64,000 bases of DNA from contig DATGEP010000019.1 in the NCBI GenBank assembly GCA_035310125.1, positions 15,446-79,445 of the forward strand, given 5' to 3'. Both the position numbers and the translations under genes were made by a program. The notes under the pieces are model-generated. The model saw only the letters and a list, made by a program, of their open reading frames with translations, made no database searches and was not told the origin of the DNA. The first letter of the stretch is position 1; each line of letters begins with the position of its first letter. Of the stretch, positions 51,182 through 60,472 are shown piece after piece. This DNA is from DATGEP01 sp035310125 (GTDB lineage Bacteria > Chloroflexota > Ktedonobacteria > Ktedonobacterales > JADMIN01).

Positions 51182-53491
51182 TCAACTCAGGCCGCGCATG
51201 CTGAGCTGCACGCGGCCACGGCCAATATCCACGCTCAGGACGCGGACGCGCACCACCTGGCCGACGGCGACGACGGTGAGCGGATCGCGCACAAAGCGGT
51301 CGGCTAGCTCCGACACGTGGACAAGCCCGTCCTGCTTGACGCCGATGTCTACGAAGGCGCCGAAGTCCACGACGTTGCGGACGGTGCCTTGCAGCTCCAT
51401 CCCTTCGCGCAGGTCTTCCAGCTTGAGCACATCGTGCCGCAGAATCGGCGCGGGCAGCGCGTCGCGAGGGTCCAGTCCGGGCTTTTCCAGGTTCTCCAGA
51501 ATGTCGGTGAGGGTTGGTACGCCGGCATTCAGCTCGGCTGCCAGTGTGGCGACCGCGCCGTCTTTGCCCGTGCCGCGCGAATTCATGCCAGTGAGCAGCC
51601 GCCACGCCTTCACGCGGTCCGACACCCGCTCGCCGTCGTCGTCACCGGGCAGCCGCCGCAGCACCTCCCTGGCGAGCGTGTAGCTCTCAGGATGGATGAA
51701 GGTATTATCCAGCATCTCTTGACCGCCGGCGATCTTCAGGAATCCGGCGGATTGCACGAACGCGGCGGGGCCGAGACCGGAGACCTTCTTGATCTGCTCG
51801 CGCGTCTTGAAGGGGCCATGCGCCAGGCGATAGGCGACGATGTTATCCGCGACGCGCCCGCTGATGCCGGCGACGTAGCGCAGGAGCTGCGGCGAGGCGA
51901 CGTTGACATCCACGCCCGCGAAGTTCACGCATGACGTGACGACGCGATCGAGCGCGGCGGCCAGGGCGCGCTGATCTACGTCGTGCTGATAGAGGCCGAC
52001 GCCGACGGCCTTTGGATCAATCTTCACCAGCTCGGCCAGGGGATCTTGCAGACGGCGAGCGATGGAGATGGTGCCGCGCTGCGTGGCATCGAGGTCGGGG
52101 AACTCCTGGCGCGCGACCTCGGAGGCGGAATAGATGGAGGCGCCGGCCTCGTTGACCATCACGTAACCCAGCGAGCCGGCGGGCTGCCCCATGCGCTCCA
52201 GTTCGCGGATCACCTCGGCGGCAAGCTGCTCCGTCTCGCGCGAGGCGGTGCCGTTGCCAATGGCGATCACGACGATGTTGTGGCGAGCGATCAACGCTTT
52301 GAGTGACGCCTTCGCCTCTTCCCATCGCCCCATCGGCGGATGCGGGTAGATGGTGGACGACTCGATATACGCGCCGTTCTCGTCCACAATCGTCACCTTG
52401 CAGCCGGTGCGATAGCCGGGATCCAGCCCAAGCACACGTTTCCCACGCAATGGCGGCTGAAGCAGCAGGTTGCGCAGATTGGTGGCGAAGACACCGATGG
52501 CATGTTCTTCCGCCGCGCGGGTCAGCTCCGCCCGCACTTCGCGCTCCAGCGCCGGCGCCAGCAGGCGCTTGTAGCCGTCCGTGATGGCGCTTCTCAGCTC
52601 ACCAGCGAAGGGCGAGCGCGGATCGGGCGTGTAGTAGCGATGAACCAGGGGCTCGGCACGTTCGGGCGGCACCTCCACGGCGACACGCACCACATCTTCG
52701 CGCTCGGCACGGTTCAGCGCGAGCGTGCGGTGGGGCACGAGGCGCCCCACTGGCTCGGTGAAGTCGTAGTAGAGGCGGTAGACGCCTTTGGGGTCCTTCT
52801 CGGCGGCCTTCTCCGGGTCAACGGTGAGTTTCGCGTGGACGCCACCCTCCTTGAAGAACAGCGCACGCACATCGCCACGCACCTGGGCATCTTCCATGAT
52901 CGTCTCGGCGCAGATGTCGCGAGCGCCCGCTAGCGCGGCGGCGGCAGACTCTACGCCGAGGTCGGCGCTCACAAACGGCTGTGCGGCGGCTTCTAGCGCC
53001 AGCGCGGCGTCACCGGGCATGCGCATCTGTTGGAGGATCAGGTCGGCGAGCGGCTGAAGGCCCCGCTCGCGCGCGATGCTCGCGCGCGTTTTGCGCTTGG
53101 GCCGGTACGGCAGGTACAGATCCTCGATGGCCTGAAGCGTCTGCGCGGCGACAATGGATGCGGCGAGCTCAGCCGTGAGCTTACCCTGCTCCGCGATGAG
53201 GCGCAGCACATCGTGCTTGCGGCTATGCAGCGCGCGAATGGATTCGGCGCGGTCGGCGATGGCCTGGATTTGCACCTCATCGAGATTGCCAGTTACCTCC
53301 TTGCGGTAGCGGGCGATGAATGGAACTGTATTGCCGCCGTCCAATAGCTCCAGGGTACGTAGCGCCTGGCCAGGCTTGATGCTCAGCTCGACGGCGATCT
53401 GCCGGGTGATGGCTTCGGAATCCAGAGACTCTGGAAAAGCGACCGCTTCGAGCACGGCAGTGGCTGTGGTGATAGATTCGGGTGTGGGCAC
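51182..53491 (-). CDS. tex: Tex-type RNA-binding transcription accessory protein
   Basis: 769 residues, the normal length for Tex. Order of domains: N-terminal helical region (LDGGNTVPFIARYRKE), YqgF/RuvC-like domain (LGLDPGYRTGCKVTIVDENG), helix-hairpin-helix repeats, and a C-terminal S1 domain (LQGTVRNVVDFGAFVDIGV). Tex binds RNA and is linked to transcription and stress physiology in bacteria. The start is a GTG at 53491 with GGGAGGA eight bases upstream; the open frame goes further but is unconserved. It is convergent with the methyltransferase gene and divergent from the recombinase-like gene. Confidence 0.92.
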   Translation of the reverse strand: MPTPESITTATAVLEAVAFPESLDSEAITRQIAVELSIKPGQALRTLELLDGGNTVPFIARYRKEVTGNLDEVQIQAIADRAESIRALHSRKHDVLRLIAEQGKLTAELAASIVAAQTLQAIEDLYLPYRPKRKTRASIARERGLQPLADLILQQMRMPGDAALALEAAAQPFVSADLGVESAAAALAGARDICAETIMEDAQVRGDVRALFFKEGGVHAKLTVDPEKAAEKDPKGVYRLYYDFTEPVGRLVPHRTLALNRAEREDVVRVAVEVPPERAEPLVHRYYTPDPRSPFAGELRSAITDGYKRLLAPALEREVRAELTRAAEEHAIGVFATNLRNLLLQPPLRGKRVLGLDPGYRTGCKVTIVDENGAYIESSTIYPHPPMGRWEEAKASLKALIARHNIVVIAIGNGTASRETEQLAAEVIRELERMGQPAGSLGYVMVNEAGASIYSASEVARQEFPDLDATQRGTISIARRLQDPLAELVKIDPKAVGVGLYQHDVDQRALAAALDRVVTSCVNFAGVDVNVASPQLLRYVAGISGRVADNIVAYRLAHGPFKTREQIKKVSGLGPAAFVQSAGFLKIAGGQEMLDNTFIHPESYTLAREVLRRLPGDDDGERVSDRVKAWRLLTGMNSRGTGKDGAVATLAAELNAGVPTLTDILENLEKPGLDPRDALPAPILRHDVLKLEDLREGMELQGTVRNVVDFGAFVDIGVKQDGLVHVSELADRFVRDPLTVVAVGQVVRVRVLSVDIGRGRVQLSMRGLS

Positions 53492-53690
53492 GCGGGGATC
53501 CTCCCTGGTAGATTGGATGCAGCGCTGCGCGGAAGTGCGCCGCAGAGAGTATAACGAAATCCATAGCCAACGAGGGCGTTTAGCTTGCGGTCGCGCGAAA
53601 TATCGTAGATACTGGCCACGGTTCCCGGATTGACGGAGAGACCGGCACAACGAGGCGCACGGGCGCCCTGGAGGGTGAGGGAGGCGGCAC

Positions 53691-54653
53691 ATGCCAGAGT
53701 CCCGACAATCCACGCATGACGCGATAGACCAGCCTAGCCTGTTTTTCCCAGCGCTGGCAGAGCAAACCACCACGCGCGAAGATTCACTCGTGCAGCTCGC
53801 GCCGCTTACCCCAGGCTCGACACTCGGCGCCTGCGCGCTGCCGTATGCGGAGCATCTACGACTCACCGACCATTCGGCATATACCGTCACCTGTTTTCTG
53901 TCGGATCTGCGCTTGCTCACCGAGCATCTGGGGCGCGAGAAGACGCTCAACAGCATCACCCGCGCGGATGTAGCTGGCTGGCTCTCACATCTCAAATGGG
54001 ATCGTGGCGCGCCGCCGGCGCCGAAGACGATGGCCCGGCGTGTCACCTTCCTCAAGAACTTTTTCGGCTGGCTGGCCAGCGCCTCGCTGCTTTCAGCTGA
54101 TCCGACGGCGAATATCGCGCTCTCGCGGCCCTCACCGCCGCTGCCGGAGCTGCTCTACGACGACGAGGTGCGCCGGCTGGAAGAGGCCGCCGCCGCCGAT
54201 GTGCGCTGTCACTTGCTGGTGATGCTGTTGCTGGCGACGGGGCTAAAGAAAGAGGAGGTCGCGCATCTGCGGCTGCAGGACGTGGACCTCTCCGACCCGG
54301 AGCATCCGACCATCGAGGTCCACTTTCCGGGGCAGGCCAAGCGGCGACGCGAGCGGCGCATGGACCTTCCGGCCGCGTGGACCTCAGCGTACGAGCGCTA
54401 CATTCAGCGGTACCGGCCCCAGGAATACGTCTTTGAGTGTACGGACCGTAACCTGAACTATGTGCTGGCGGCAGCGGTGAAGCGGGCGCGCATCGAGAAA
54501 CGAGTGACGCTGCAGCTGCTTCGCGACATCTACGCCGTTCGTCAGCTCCGGGCGGGCGTTCCGATGGAGATGCTGCGCGAGAAGCTGGGCCTTTCAGAAG
54601 AAGCATGGTACGAGACCGCCGAGAAATATCGTAAGCTCGCCTTTCCCGCGTAG
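53691..54653 (+). CDS. tyrosine-recombinase-fold protein with altered catalytic residues
   Basis: 320 residues with the two-domain layout of XerC/D-type recombinases: N-terminal SAM-like core-binding region (about 45-140) and C-terminal catalytic fold (about 155-320). The canonical Arg I in TGLR reads TGLKKEE (K186). The HxLRH box reads QLLRD (Q275, R278), and LGH reads LGL (L301). The beta-hairpin Lys (K217) and a C-terminal Tyr (Y307 or Y313) remain. Three of the six usual active-site residues are therefore replaced, so strand transfer is doubtful; a DNA-binding or structural role is possible. The gene is intact, with a good length, and is not followed by other mobile-element genes. Confidence 0.8.
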   Translation: MPESRQSTHDAIDQPSLFFPALAEQTTTREDSLVQLAPLTPGSTLGACALPYAEHLRLTDHSAYTVTCFLSDLRLLTEHLGREKTLNSITRADVAGWLSHLKWDRGAPPAPKTMARRVTFLKNFFGWLASASLLSADPTANIALSRPSPPLPELLYDDEVRRLEEAAAADVRCHLLVMLLLATGLKKEEVAHLRLQDVDLSDPEHPTIEVHFPGQAKRRRERRMDLPAAWTSAYERYIQRYRPQEYVFECTDRNLNYVLAAAVKRARIEKRVTLQLLRDIYAVRQLRAGVPMEMLREKLGLSEEAWYETAEKYRKLAFPA

Positions 54654-54681
54654 GGCGGTGGGGATCGAGGAGGAGGATCAG

Positions 54682-56190
54682 ATGCCGCTGTCACCAGCGC
54701 CGTTACTGCCCGGCATATCGCCGCTGCCCGATCCGCGTGGGCGTCCGCCCAGCCGGCGCTCACTGCGAATCGGCGCGTTTGCCGCGATTCCGACACTGGT
54801 GGCGCTGCTTGTCGTCGGACAGTTCTTCCTGCCGCAGCTGCTTTTTCTCATGCCGGGACTCCAGGCGCGTGCCGGCAATAGTGGGAGCGACACGAGCACG
54901 TCTTCGGGCGGCGCAACCTTTCAGGGTTTCGTCTACAACTGGACGCGCGATATGGCGAAGAACGCGCCCAAAGGGAGCGGCTACAATCAGCCCGCATCGC
55001 TACAAAACTTGCAGTCTGAGTCCGATATTTTCCATATGAACACGGTCATCATCCCCGTTGTGGCCGATATGCCGGAGCGGAGCAACAGTCCGCTCTACTG
55101 GCATTCGAGTGATCAAAACGATGTGAGCACACTCTCCGACGCCGACTATGGCGCTGCCATTCACGATGCCCTCAAGGCGCATCTAGTGCCGATTCTGGAG
55201 CTGCAAGTGCGACAGCATGACCAGGTAGAAAACGGCGGGAACGACAGCGCGACACTCGTGGGCGCGGCGTGGGATCTGCAATCCTACGTGCGCATCGGCG
55301 TCGGGGGCGGCCAGCAAACCGTCGGTGCGCTCGAACAGGCATGGTTCGACAACTACACCGCCTTCGCCGTCCATTTCGCGCAGATGTCGCAGCAATATCA
55401 TCTGCCATACTTCATCATCGGCGATCAGCTTGCCAATGTCACTGTGGAATCGGACTATACGACTCGCAAAGCCGATCCGCGCGGCATCATCAATGTGCCG
55501 GGCGACCCAAGCTGCCCTGGCACCGCGGGGCGTCGCGAGTGCGAGTGGCGCCATGTCATCCATGCGATCACTGCCTCCGGCTACGCGACCATCAACGGGC
55601 ACCATTCATCAACGGGCGGCGGCTACGCCGGCAAGCTGGTCTACGCGGCGTACTGGGATAAGCCGTCGGCAGGTGTATCGGTTTCCGAGTTCGACCACAT
55701 CGGCTGGTGGGACGCGCTAGATTTCATTGGCGTGGATGCTTACTTTCCGCTGACACAGAACCTTCAGGATGTGGATGTGCAGGCGCTGATAAATGCCTGG
55801 AACGGGCAGTTCAATCCATCTGGTAACCAGGGTAATATCGTGGCGAGGCTCCAGCGGCTGGCCGATACCTACAAGAAGCAGGTTATCTTCACGGCGGCTG
55901 GCTACGCGAGCGCCGCTGGCTCCAACTCGGCGGATGGGATCTCGGACCCCACACGCAACGATGCCGAGCAGCTCAACGATATGAAAGCGATGCTGTTGAC
56001 ATTCACGAGCGAGGGCTGGTGGGCGGGCGCGTTCTGGTCCGCCGATGAGCCAATCGTTCCGCGCGAGACGCAGCCGTTCTGGAAAATCAGCTCGGCGTGG
56101 GCAGGAAATACGCTGCAATCGAGCAAGCTGGCGGGGCAATGGCTGGCCGGATATTATCAGCCCGAGCCTATGGCATGCACCTGTGGATGA
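54682..56190 (+). CDS. membrane-anchored TIM-barrel glycoside-hydrolase-like protein
   Basis: 502 residues, start ATG at 54682 with GAGGAGGA upstream. A short basic N-terminus and one membrane helix (about residues 35-57) place the rest outside the membrane. The large domain is a (beta/alpha)8-barrel-like hydrolase fold: strand-ending motifs LDFIGVDAYFPLT and KQVIFTAAGYASAAG resemble the GH113/gta-TIM-type barrels. Catalytic acids cannot be fixed from sequence alone; the acidic residue near FWSADEP is a candidate. The Ser/Thr/Gly-rich segment after the membrane helix is a linker. Polysaccharide breakdown or remodelling at the cell surface is a reasonable guess. Confidence 0.65.
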   Translation: MPLSPAPLLPGISPLPDPRGRPPSRRSLRIGAFAAIPTLVALLVVGQFFLPQLLFLMPGLQARAGNSGSDTSTSSGGATFQGFVYNWTRDMAKNAPKGSGYNQPASLQNLQSESDIFHMNTVIIPVVADMPERSNSPLYWHSSDQNDVSTLSDADYGAAIHDALKAHLVPILELQVRQHDQVENGGNDSATLVGAAWDLQSYVRIGVGGGQQTVGALEQAWFDNYTAFAVHFAQMSQQYHLPYFIIGDQLANVTVESDYTTRKADPRGIINVPGDPSCPGTAGRRECEWRHVIHAITASGYATINGHHSSTGGGYAGKLVYAAYWDKPSAGVSVSEFDHIGWWDALDFIGVDAYFPLTQNLQDVDVQALINAWNGQFNPSGNQGNIVARLQRLADTYKKQVIFTAAGYASAAGSNSADGISDPTRNDAEQLNDMKAMLLTFTSEGWWAGAFWSADEPIVPRETQPFWKISSAWAGNTLQSSKLAGQWLAGYYQPEPMACTCG

Positions 56191-56215
56191 GCGAGCGGGG
56201 CCGTCTGGGGCAGTC

Positions 56216-56245
56216 TTGACGCGAGCGCACAACGGCGGCTATACT
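56216..56245 (+). promoter_or_regulatory. promoter of tRNA-Leu
   Basis: TTGACG at 56216 and TATACT at 56240 with an 18-base spacer, about 36 bases before the tRNA. A close match to sigma-70 consensus. Confidence 0.75.
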
Positions 56246-56280
56246 GCATGCGTTCGCTCCTATTGGGGCGCCCCATGCTT

Positions 56281-56366
56281 GCCGGCGTGGCGGAACGGTA
56301 TACGCGGCGGTCTCAAAAACCGCTCCTCTCACGGGGTTAAGGGTTCGAATCCCTTCGCCGGCACCA
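56281..56366 (+). tRNA. tRNA-Leu (CAA)
   Basis: 86 bases with encoded CCA. Acceptor stem GCCGGCG pairs perfectly with CGCCGGC. The anticodon stem/loop is GCGGT-CTCAAAA-ACCGC, giving anticodon CAA. A class II variable arm (CTCCTCTCACGGGG) and the T-loop GGTTCGAATCC are present. The UUG codon family is Leu. Confidence 0.97.
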
Positions 56367-56552
56367 AGCCTGAAATCAAGCGGGACCGCCGCTGTCGAAC
56401 GAACCATCACTGCTCGGCAAGCTTCTGCTCGTGAGGGAGTGTTTGCGAGGAGTGAATTTGACCACCGCCACAAGGTTTGTTACAATGGATTGGCCCCTCA
56501 CAACAGTGGCACACATAGGAGCAGACGACGACGCCGGGAGGTCGCGCGAGCA

Positions 56553-57023
56553 ATGAATCATATCATCCAATGGCTGTTCACCGATCCTCAGACGGCGGGG
56601 CAGGCGACGCCCTCTGGGGCTGTCGAGCCGTTCCACTTCTGGATCCCGTGGATCGTCTTCTGCGCCCTGGGGCTGTTGATTCCGTTCTACTACTCGCTGG
56701 AAGGGCGGCGCCGGTTCTTCGGCAGCCACGCCCTGCACAAGTATGTGCTCGACAAGATCATGGGGCAGCTTGCGCTTTTTGCGTTTGTTGGGCCATTTAT
56801 CATGTTCGGCCGCTGGGCGCTGGACAACACCTTCTTCGCGGATCGCTTCTGGCGCTACCTGTGGCTGCTCTGGGGCGCCGGCTACCTCGTCTATTGGGGC
56901 TACTTCTTCGCCTTCAAGTATCCGGCGATGCTGCAGGACTATCGCCGCCGCCGTACCATGGAGAAGTACATCCCGCAGCCCAAGCCCAAGAAGGCGAAAA
57001 CCGTTCGCGCCGCCGCCCGGTAA
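56553..57023 (+). CDS. small membrane protein with four hydrophobic segments
   Basis: 156 residues from the ATG at 56553, with GGGAGG eleven bases upstream. Hydrophobic segments follow a short polar N-terminus (PFHFWIPWIVFCALGLLIPFYY, then further spans near 80, 100 and 120). Aromatic residues dominate the spans, and the C-terminus is very basic (KPKKAKTVRAAAR). No family is recognised. It is preceded by tRNA-Leu and followed by a good intrinsic terminator at 57056-57088, so it seems to be a separate transcription unit. Confidence 0.65.
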   Translation: MNHIIQWLFTDPQTAGQATPSGAVEPFHFWIPWIVFCALGLLIPFYYSLEGRRRFFGSHALHKYVLDKIMGQLALFAFVGPFIMFGRWALDNTFFADRFWRYLWLLWGAGYLVYWGYFFAFKYPAMLQDYRRRRTMEKYIPQPKPKKAKTVRAAAR

Positions 57024-57055
57024 TCGGCGTACCCTATTCGCTCACGTCTGCTATG

Positions 57056-57088
57056 GCCGCCGTCCTACGAATCAGGATGGCGGCTTTT
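57056..57088 (+). terminator. intrinsic terminator
   Basis: GCCGCCGTCCT pairs with AGGATGGCGGC (one G-U) across a seven-base loop and is followed by TTTT at 57085-57088. Ends the small membrane-protein gene. Confidence 0.85.
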
Positions 57089-57241
57089 GCTGTTTGTCGC
57101 GGTAGCGCTGGGTGAATGTGAGTCTGGCAGGTGACGTGGCCTGGAACGACTTTGCGCAGAGAACGAGGGATCAGCGCGCGCGGCTCGCCGTACCTTCATG
57201 CAGACACGGAGCACGTATGCCGGCGTTCCACGCCCCCCATC

Positions 57242-58048
57242 CTATTTGCCCAGGATGCGCATGAGGATCACTGAGAGCTCGAAGAGCACGGTCAGCGAGA
57301 CGCCGATGATGATGGGGCTGTAGGGATCGGCGCCAGGAGTAATGAAGCAGGAGAGGACCCAGAGGCCAAAGAGAATGTACATACGCTTGGCGCGCAGCAC
57401 ATGACTGTTGACGATACCGGCGATCGAGAGGAACGCCAGCACCAATGGCAGCTCAAAGACGATGCCGAACGCGAGGAGGAAGAACGCGACAAAGGTGAAG
57501 TAGCTGTTCGCATCGAGAAGGAGGGTGAAATTCTGCGAGCCGAAGCCCAACAGCCACGTAATCGGGTAGCGGAGCGTGAGGAACCCGACACCCAGACCTG
57601 TGAGAAAGAGTCCACCACCCAGAAACATAAATGGGACGGCGTGCTTCTTCTCTTTGCGCGTCAGCCCAGGAGCGATAAAGCCCCAGACCTGATACATGAC
57701 GATAGGTGACGCAAGTGCGATGCCCGCCGCGATGGAGAGCTTCAGCGCAATGACGAACGCCTCTCCAATCTCCTTCTGGATCAGCAGATGGCCTTGCCCT
57801 GGCAGCGCATTGGCGACCTTGGGAAGCGGCGTAAGCAGGAAGTTTAGAATTGGCTGCCAGAAGATGAAGCCGATGATGGAGCCGACCAGAATCGCGAGCA
57901 GCGCTTTGAACAGCCGGCGGCGCAGCTCTTCGAGATGCTCAATCAGTGTCATCGTGCCTTCGGCTTCCGCATCATTCTCGGGATTGTCGCCGAGGCCCGC
58001 CTCAAGCTGCTGAAGCTGAATATCGCTTCCCATCTCGCTTGCGGCCAT
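57242..58048 (-). CDS. tatC: Sec-independent translocase subunit TatC
   Basis: 268 residues with six hydrophobic segments. The N-terminal HLEELRRR motif after an acidic leader and the LPL..LP-type loop and periplasmic Pro region are typical of TatC. TatC recognises twin-arginine signal peptides. Start ATG at 58048 follows GAGGAGAG. TatA lies on the same strand upstream at 58330, separated by 281 bases, so they may share a promoter or be independently transcribed. No tatB-like third gene is seen. The N-terminal 30 residues (DIQLQQLEAGLGDNPEN) are longer than usual and acidic. Confidence 0.93.
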   Translation of the reverse strand: MAASEMGSDIQLQQLEAGLGDNPENDAEAEGTMTLIEHLEELRRRLFKALLAILVGSIIGFIFWQPILNFLLTPLPKVANALPGQGHLLIQKEIGEAFVIALKLSIAAGIALASPIVMYQVWGFIAPGLTRKEKKHAVPFMFLGGGLFLTGLGVGFLTLRYPITWLLGFGSQNFTLLLDANSYFTFVAFFLLAFGIVFELPLVLAFLSIAGIVNSHVLRAKRMYILFGLWVLSCFITPGADPYSPIIIGVSLTVLFELSVILMRILGK

Positions 58049-58329
58049 ACGTGCTCTCCTCGCCTGTTGACCCGTGTCCGCTCGCGCTCGCGTGCGATGC
58101 GATTTTCATCAACCCATGTGCGCGCTTGGACCGGCGTTAGCGCCACGCTGGCATGGATGGATCGCGGAGTGCTCGCGCATACGTCACATCGTGGCTTCGA
58201 CGCGCGGCATACCGTCAGCCGTGCCACTGGTAGAGACGATGCTCTCGTCTCACGCGATACATCGCTCTACCACATTGGCATGGCACTGTGCTCATCCTCA
58301 CGCTTGCCCGGTGAACCGATAAGCTGGAT

Positions 58330-58596
58330 TTACTCGCTAACAGACTCCACCGGAGAAGCCGGCGTGGCTGCTGTCTCAGGCGGCGTAACGGCTTTCGCTG
58401 TGACCTGGGCGTCCGCTGGCGGCAGCGTGGCCGGCGTAGCGGGCTTCTCTGGCTCAGTCACTTCGCGCATCGAGCGCTGGAACTCTTTGATGGTCTTGCC
58501 AATGGACGACCCCATCTCTGGCAGCCGCTTCGGCCCGAATATCAGCAGCGCAACCGCGACCAGGATAATCAACTCTGGCCAGTGTAGTCCGGGCAT
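58330..58596 (-). CDS. tatA: Sec-independent translocase subunit TatA
   Basis: 88 residues from the ATG at 58596, preceded by GGAGAG. A short N-terminal membrane helix (PELIILVAVALLIFGPKRLPE) with the family's FGPKRLPE hinge and an amphipathic helix (MGSSIGKTIKEFQRSM) identify TatA/E. The C-terminal tail is Pro/Thr/Ala-rich and disordered. It forms the pore-like component of the twin-arginine pathway together with TatC. It is transcribed toward tatC and away from the methyltransferase. Confidence 0.9.
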   Translation of the reverse strand: MPGLHWPELIILVAVALLIFGPKRLPEMGSSIGKTIKEFQRSMREVTEPEKPATPATLPPADAQVTAKAVTPPETAATPASPVESVSE

Positions 58597-59206
58597 ATGC
58601 AACTCTCCGTTTCTCGCTGTACGTCTACTGACGTGAGCAGCTATACGCACCATTATATCCTACTGCCATCCCTCACGCTACGTGCATTATGTACACTTCG
58701 CGCTTCGCAGGCACCTCCACGCCTGGGGCCCGTCCGGTGCTAGCAATCTGCTCGATTGACCCCCAAGGGTCTAGCGTTTAGTCCTATCAAGTGTGGGGAG
58801 AGGTAGGACCGGCATTCGTGCCGGCCCGCGGGCAGGAATGCCCGCGCCACCTCGCAAAGCCCACTGGACCGACTACGAGCGCCACCGCGCCACACCAGTT
58901 GTCACGCCTTCATACGGTACTACACTCCGTGCGGCATCCCTGGATGATACGATGCGGCAGGATTGTGCGGCATACGTCAGAAGGAGACTTGGACGCGACC
59001 GCCACTTGGTGGAGGGTGCCCAGCCGCCCAGCGGTAGCGCTCAGAGCCAGCGTTCTCGCAACACTGGCAAACTGTGATATGCTCGTGCAGGGCCGCGCAT
59101 GCGCCGACGTTGCGACCAGGTAGAATATGCACATGGCGCATGGCGGACCGTCGAAGGCTGTGCTACCATCCTGATGATCTCCATTCATCCAGTCGAGGGA
59201 ACTCGT
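58597..59206. other. 610-base divergent intergenic region with a tandem-hairpin element
   Basis: Between tatA (minus) and the methyltransferase (plus). It holds a paired hairpin element at 58809-58846 and a small hairpin near 58758-58771 (GACCC-CCAA-GGGTC). Frames of up to 110 codons are present but have no motifs and run through the palindromes, so no gene is called. Confidence 0.45.
58809..58846. repeat. two adjacent hairpins with UUCG and GGAA loops
   Basis: CCGGCA-TTCG-TGCCGG at 58809-58824 (UUCG tetraloop) is followed by CGCGGGCA-GGAA-TGCCCGCG at 58827-58846 (GNRA-type loop). Both stems are perfect. The second resembles the element at 48525-48542. Confidence 0.65.
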
Positions 59207-59788
59207 ATGCCGAATAAATTCGATATCCGCAAAAGGGGTCAGCTGCTTTCGGATGAGCGCCATGAGGCATTGAAGCCGGAGGCGCTGTTGCGCTCAATTG
59301 GCCTCAAGCGCGGTCAGACCATCGCCGATATTGGCTGCGGTCCCGGATTCTTCACGCTGCCCGCGGCAGCAGTCGTTGGCTCGCATGGAGTCGTCTTCGC
59401 GGGTGATGTGCAAGGTGAGATGCTCTCCGCCGTGCGCAGCCGCGTCGCGGAGCAGGGATTGGAGAACGTGCGTGTCGTCAAGACCAGCGACACGGAGCTG
59501 CCACTACCGCCAGGCACATGCGATCTGGTATTGTTGGCGTTCACACTCCACGAGGTGTCCCAGCGCTCCCGCTTCCTGCACCGCGCGAGCCGGCTTTTGA
59601 AGCCGGGCGGTCACATCGCGGTTCTGGAGTGGGAGAAGCATGAGACGCCGGTGGGTCCACCGCTGGAAGACCGCATTTCTCCCGAGGAGCTGATCGCCGA
59701 CGCCGGTGCCGCTGGCCTGAGCTTAGAGGAGCAGCGCGCGCTGAACGAACACCAATATCTCTGCATCTTTGTGCCGGCGGCACACTGA
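59207..59788 (+). CDS. class I SAM-dependent methyltransferase
   Basis: 193 residues from the ATG at 59207, which has CGAGGGA seven to ten bases upstream; the frame opens earlier at 59099. Motif I is ADIGCGPGF (about 40-48), followed by an acidic residue on beta-2 (FAGDVQ) and the post-motif I region. The C-terminal domain (LRLLKPGGHIAVLEWEKHE-type core: SRLLKPGGHIAVLEW) is typical of UbiE/small-molecule methyltransferases. Substrate unknown. It is transcribed alone; the next plus-strand gene is 125 bases away. Confidence 0.83.
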   Translation: MPNKFDIRKRGQLLSDERHEALKPEALLRSIGLKRGQTIADIGCGPGFFTLPAAAVVGSHGVVFAGDVQGEMLSAVRSRVAEQGLENVRVVKTSDTELPLPPGTCDLVLLAFTLHEVSQRSRFLHRASRLLKPGGHIAVLEWEKHETPVGPPLEDRISPEELIADAGAAGLSLEEQRALNEHQYLCIFVPAAH

Positions 59789-59913
59789 TTGCTCGTGTCT
59801 CTCTATGTGACGCTCCGGGCAGTGATGGCGTATAATCAGGTGATGGGTGGTCGAGGCCGGGGACACACTGGTACGGCGTCTGTCGCGCGGCGGCGCCTTG
59901 AAGGGAGCGAGAC

Positions 59914-60258
59914 ATGAACGCATACGAGCAATTGGTGACCATTCGCGATCAACTGGAGCAGAATGGGGCGAGCGAGGATAGCATCGCCCTCGTGGAGAAG
60001 ATTCTCTCGCGGGCGGAGTCCGAGCGCGACAGCCGCACTTCAGTTGCGCAATCCATGATGATCCGCCATCTGCTCAAGCAGAAAGAGGCGCTCGACAGCG
60101 ACGCCATTTACAACGACCTGCAAGAGCTGCTGGACGGCTACGACGCGCGGCGCATCTCCGATGACGACGTGCGTCCTGCGTACGAAGACAATGAGCACCA
60201 TCCACGACCGCACAGCTATTATCGTGCGATGCGGGCGAAGGAAGAGAAGAAGCCATAA
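59914..60258 (+). CDS. hypothetical protein, 114 aa
   Basis: A highly charged, probably helical protein with no recognised domain. The N-terminus (MNAYEQLVTIRDQLEQNG) and middle (ALVEKILSRAESERD, RHLLKQKEALDSDAIYNDLQELLDGYDARR) look like helical hairpins; the tail is basic. ATG at 59914 follows AAGGGAG. TATAAT at 59831, with no clear -35, may be a promoter. It precedes htpX by 214 bases on the same strand. Confidence 0.62.
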   Translation: MNAYEQLVTIRDQLEQNGASEDSIALVEKILSRAESERDSRTSVAQSMMIRHLLKQKEALDSDAIYNDLQELLDGYDARRISDDDVRPAYEDNEHHPRPHSYYRAMRAKEEKKP

Positions 60259-60472
60259 TTCGCGACCCGATAGACTGAGTGTGGCTGAGGGCCGTGCCGG
60301 ATATCGCGTCGCGGCCTCACGCTGCAACGCCAGCGCCGTTGGCGCTCACTCTGTTACTACCTTTGTTGATGTCATACGTATCTCTATGTGAACGCATCGC
60401 AGTGAGCGAGCATGCTTATGCGTGCTGGGACATCTTCTCACGCATAGGCTTTGGAGCTGGGAGCTAACTTCT

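Noticed and set aside
53691..56366. Recombinase gene near tRNA-Leu, considered as an integrated element
   Set aside because: The protein lacks key catalytic residues, no direct repeat of the tRNA 3' end was seen, and no phage or conjugation genes are present.
57935..58636. Plus-strand open frame of 233 codons
   Set aside because: It is antisense to tatC and tatA, which have clear family motifs and ribosome-binding sites.
58791..59123. Open frame of 110 codons upstream of the methyltransferase
   Set aside because: It passes through the tandem hairpin element, lacks a ribosome-binding site and has low-complexity translation.
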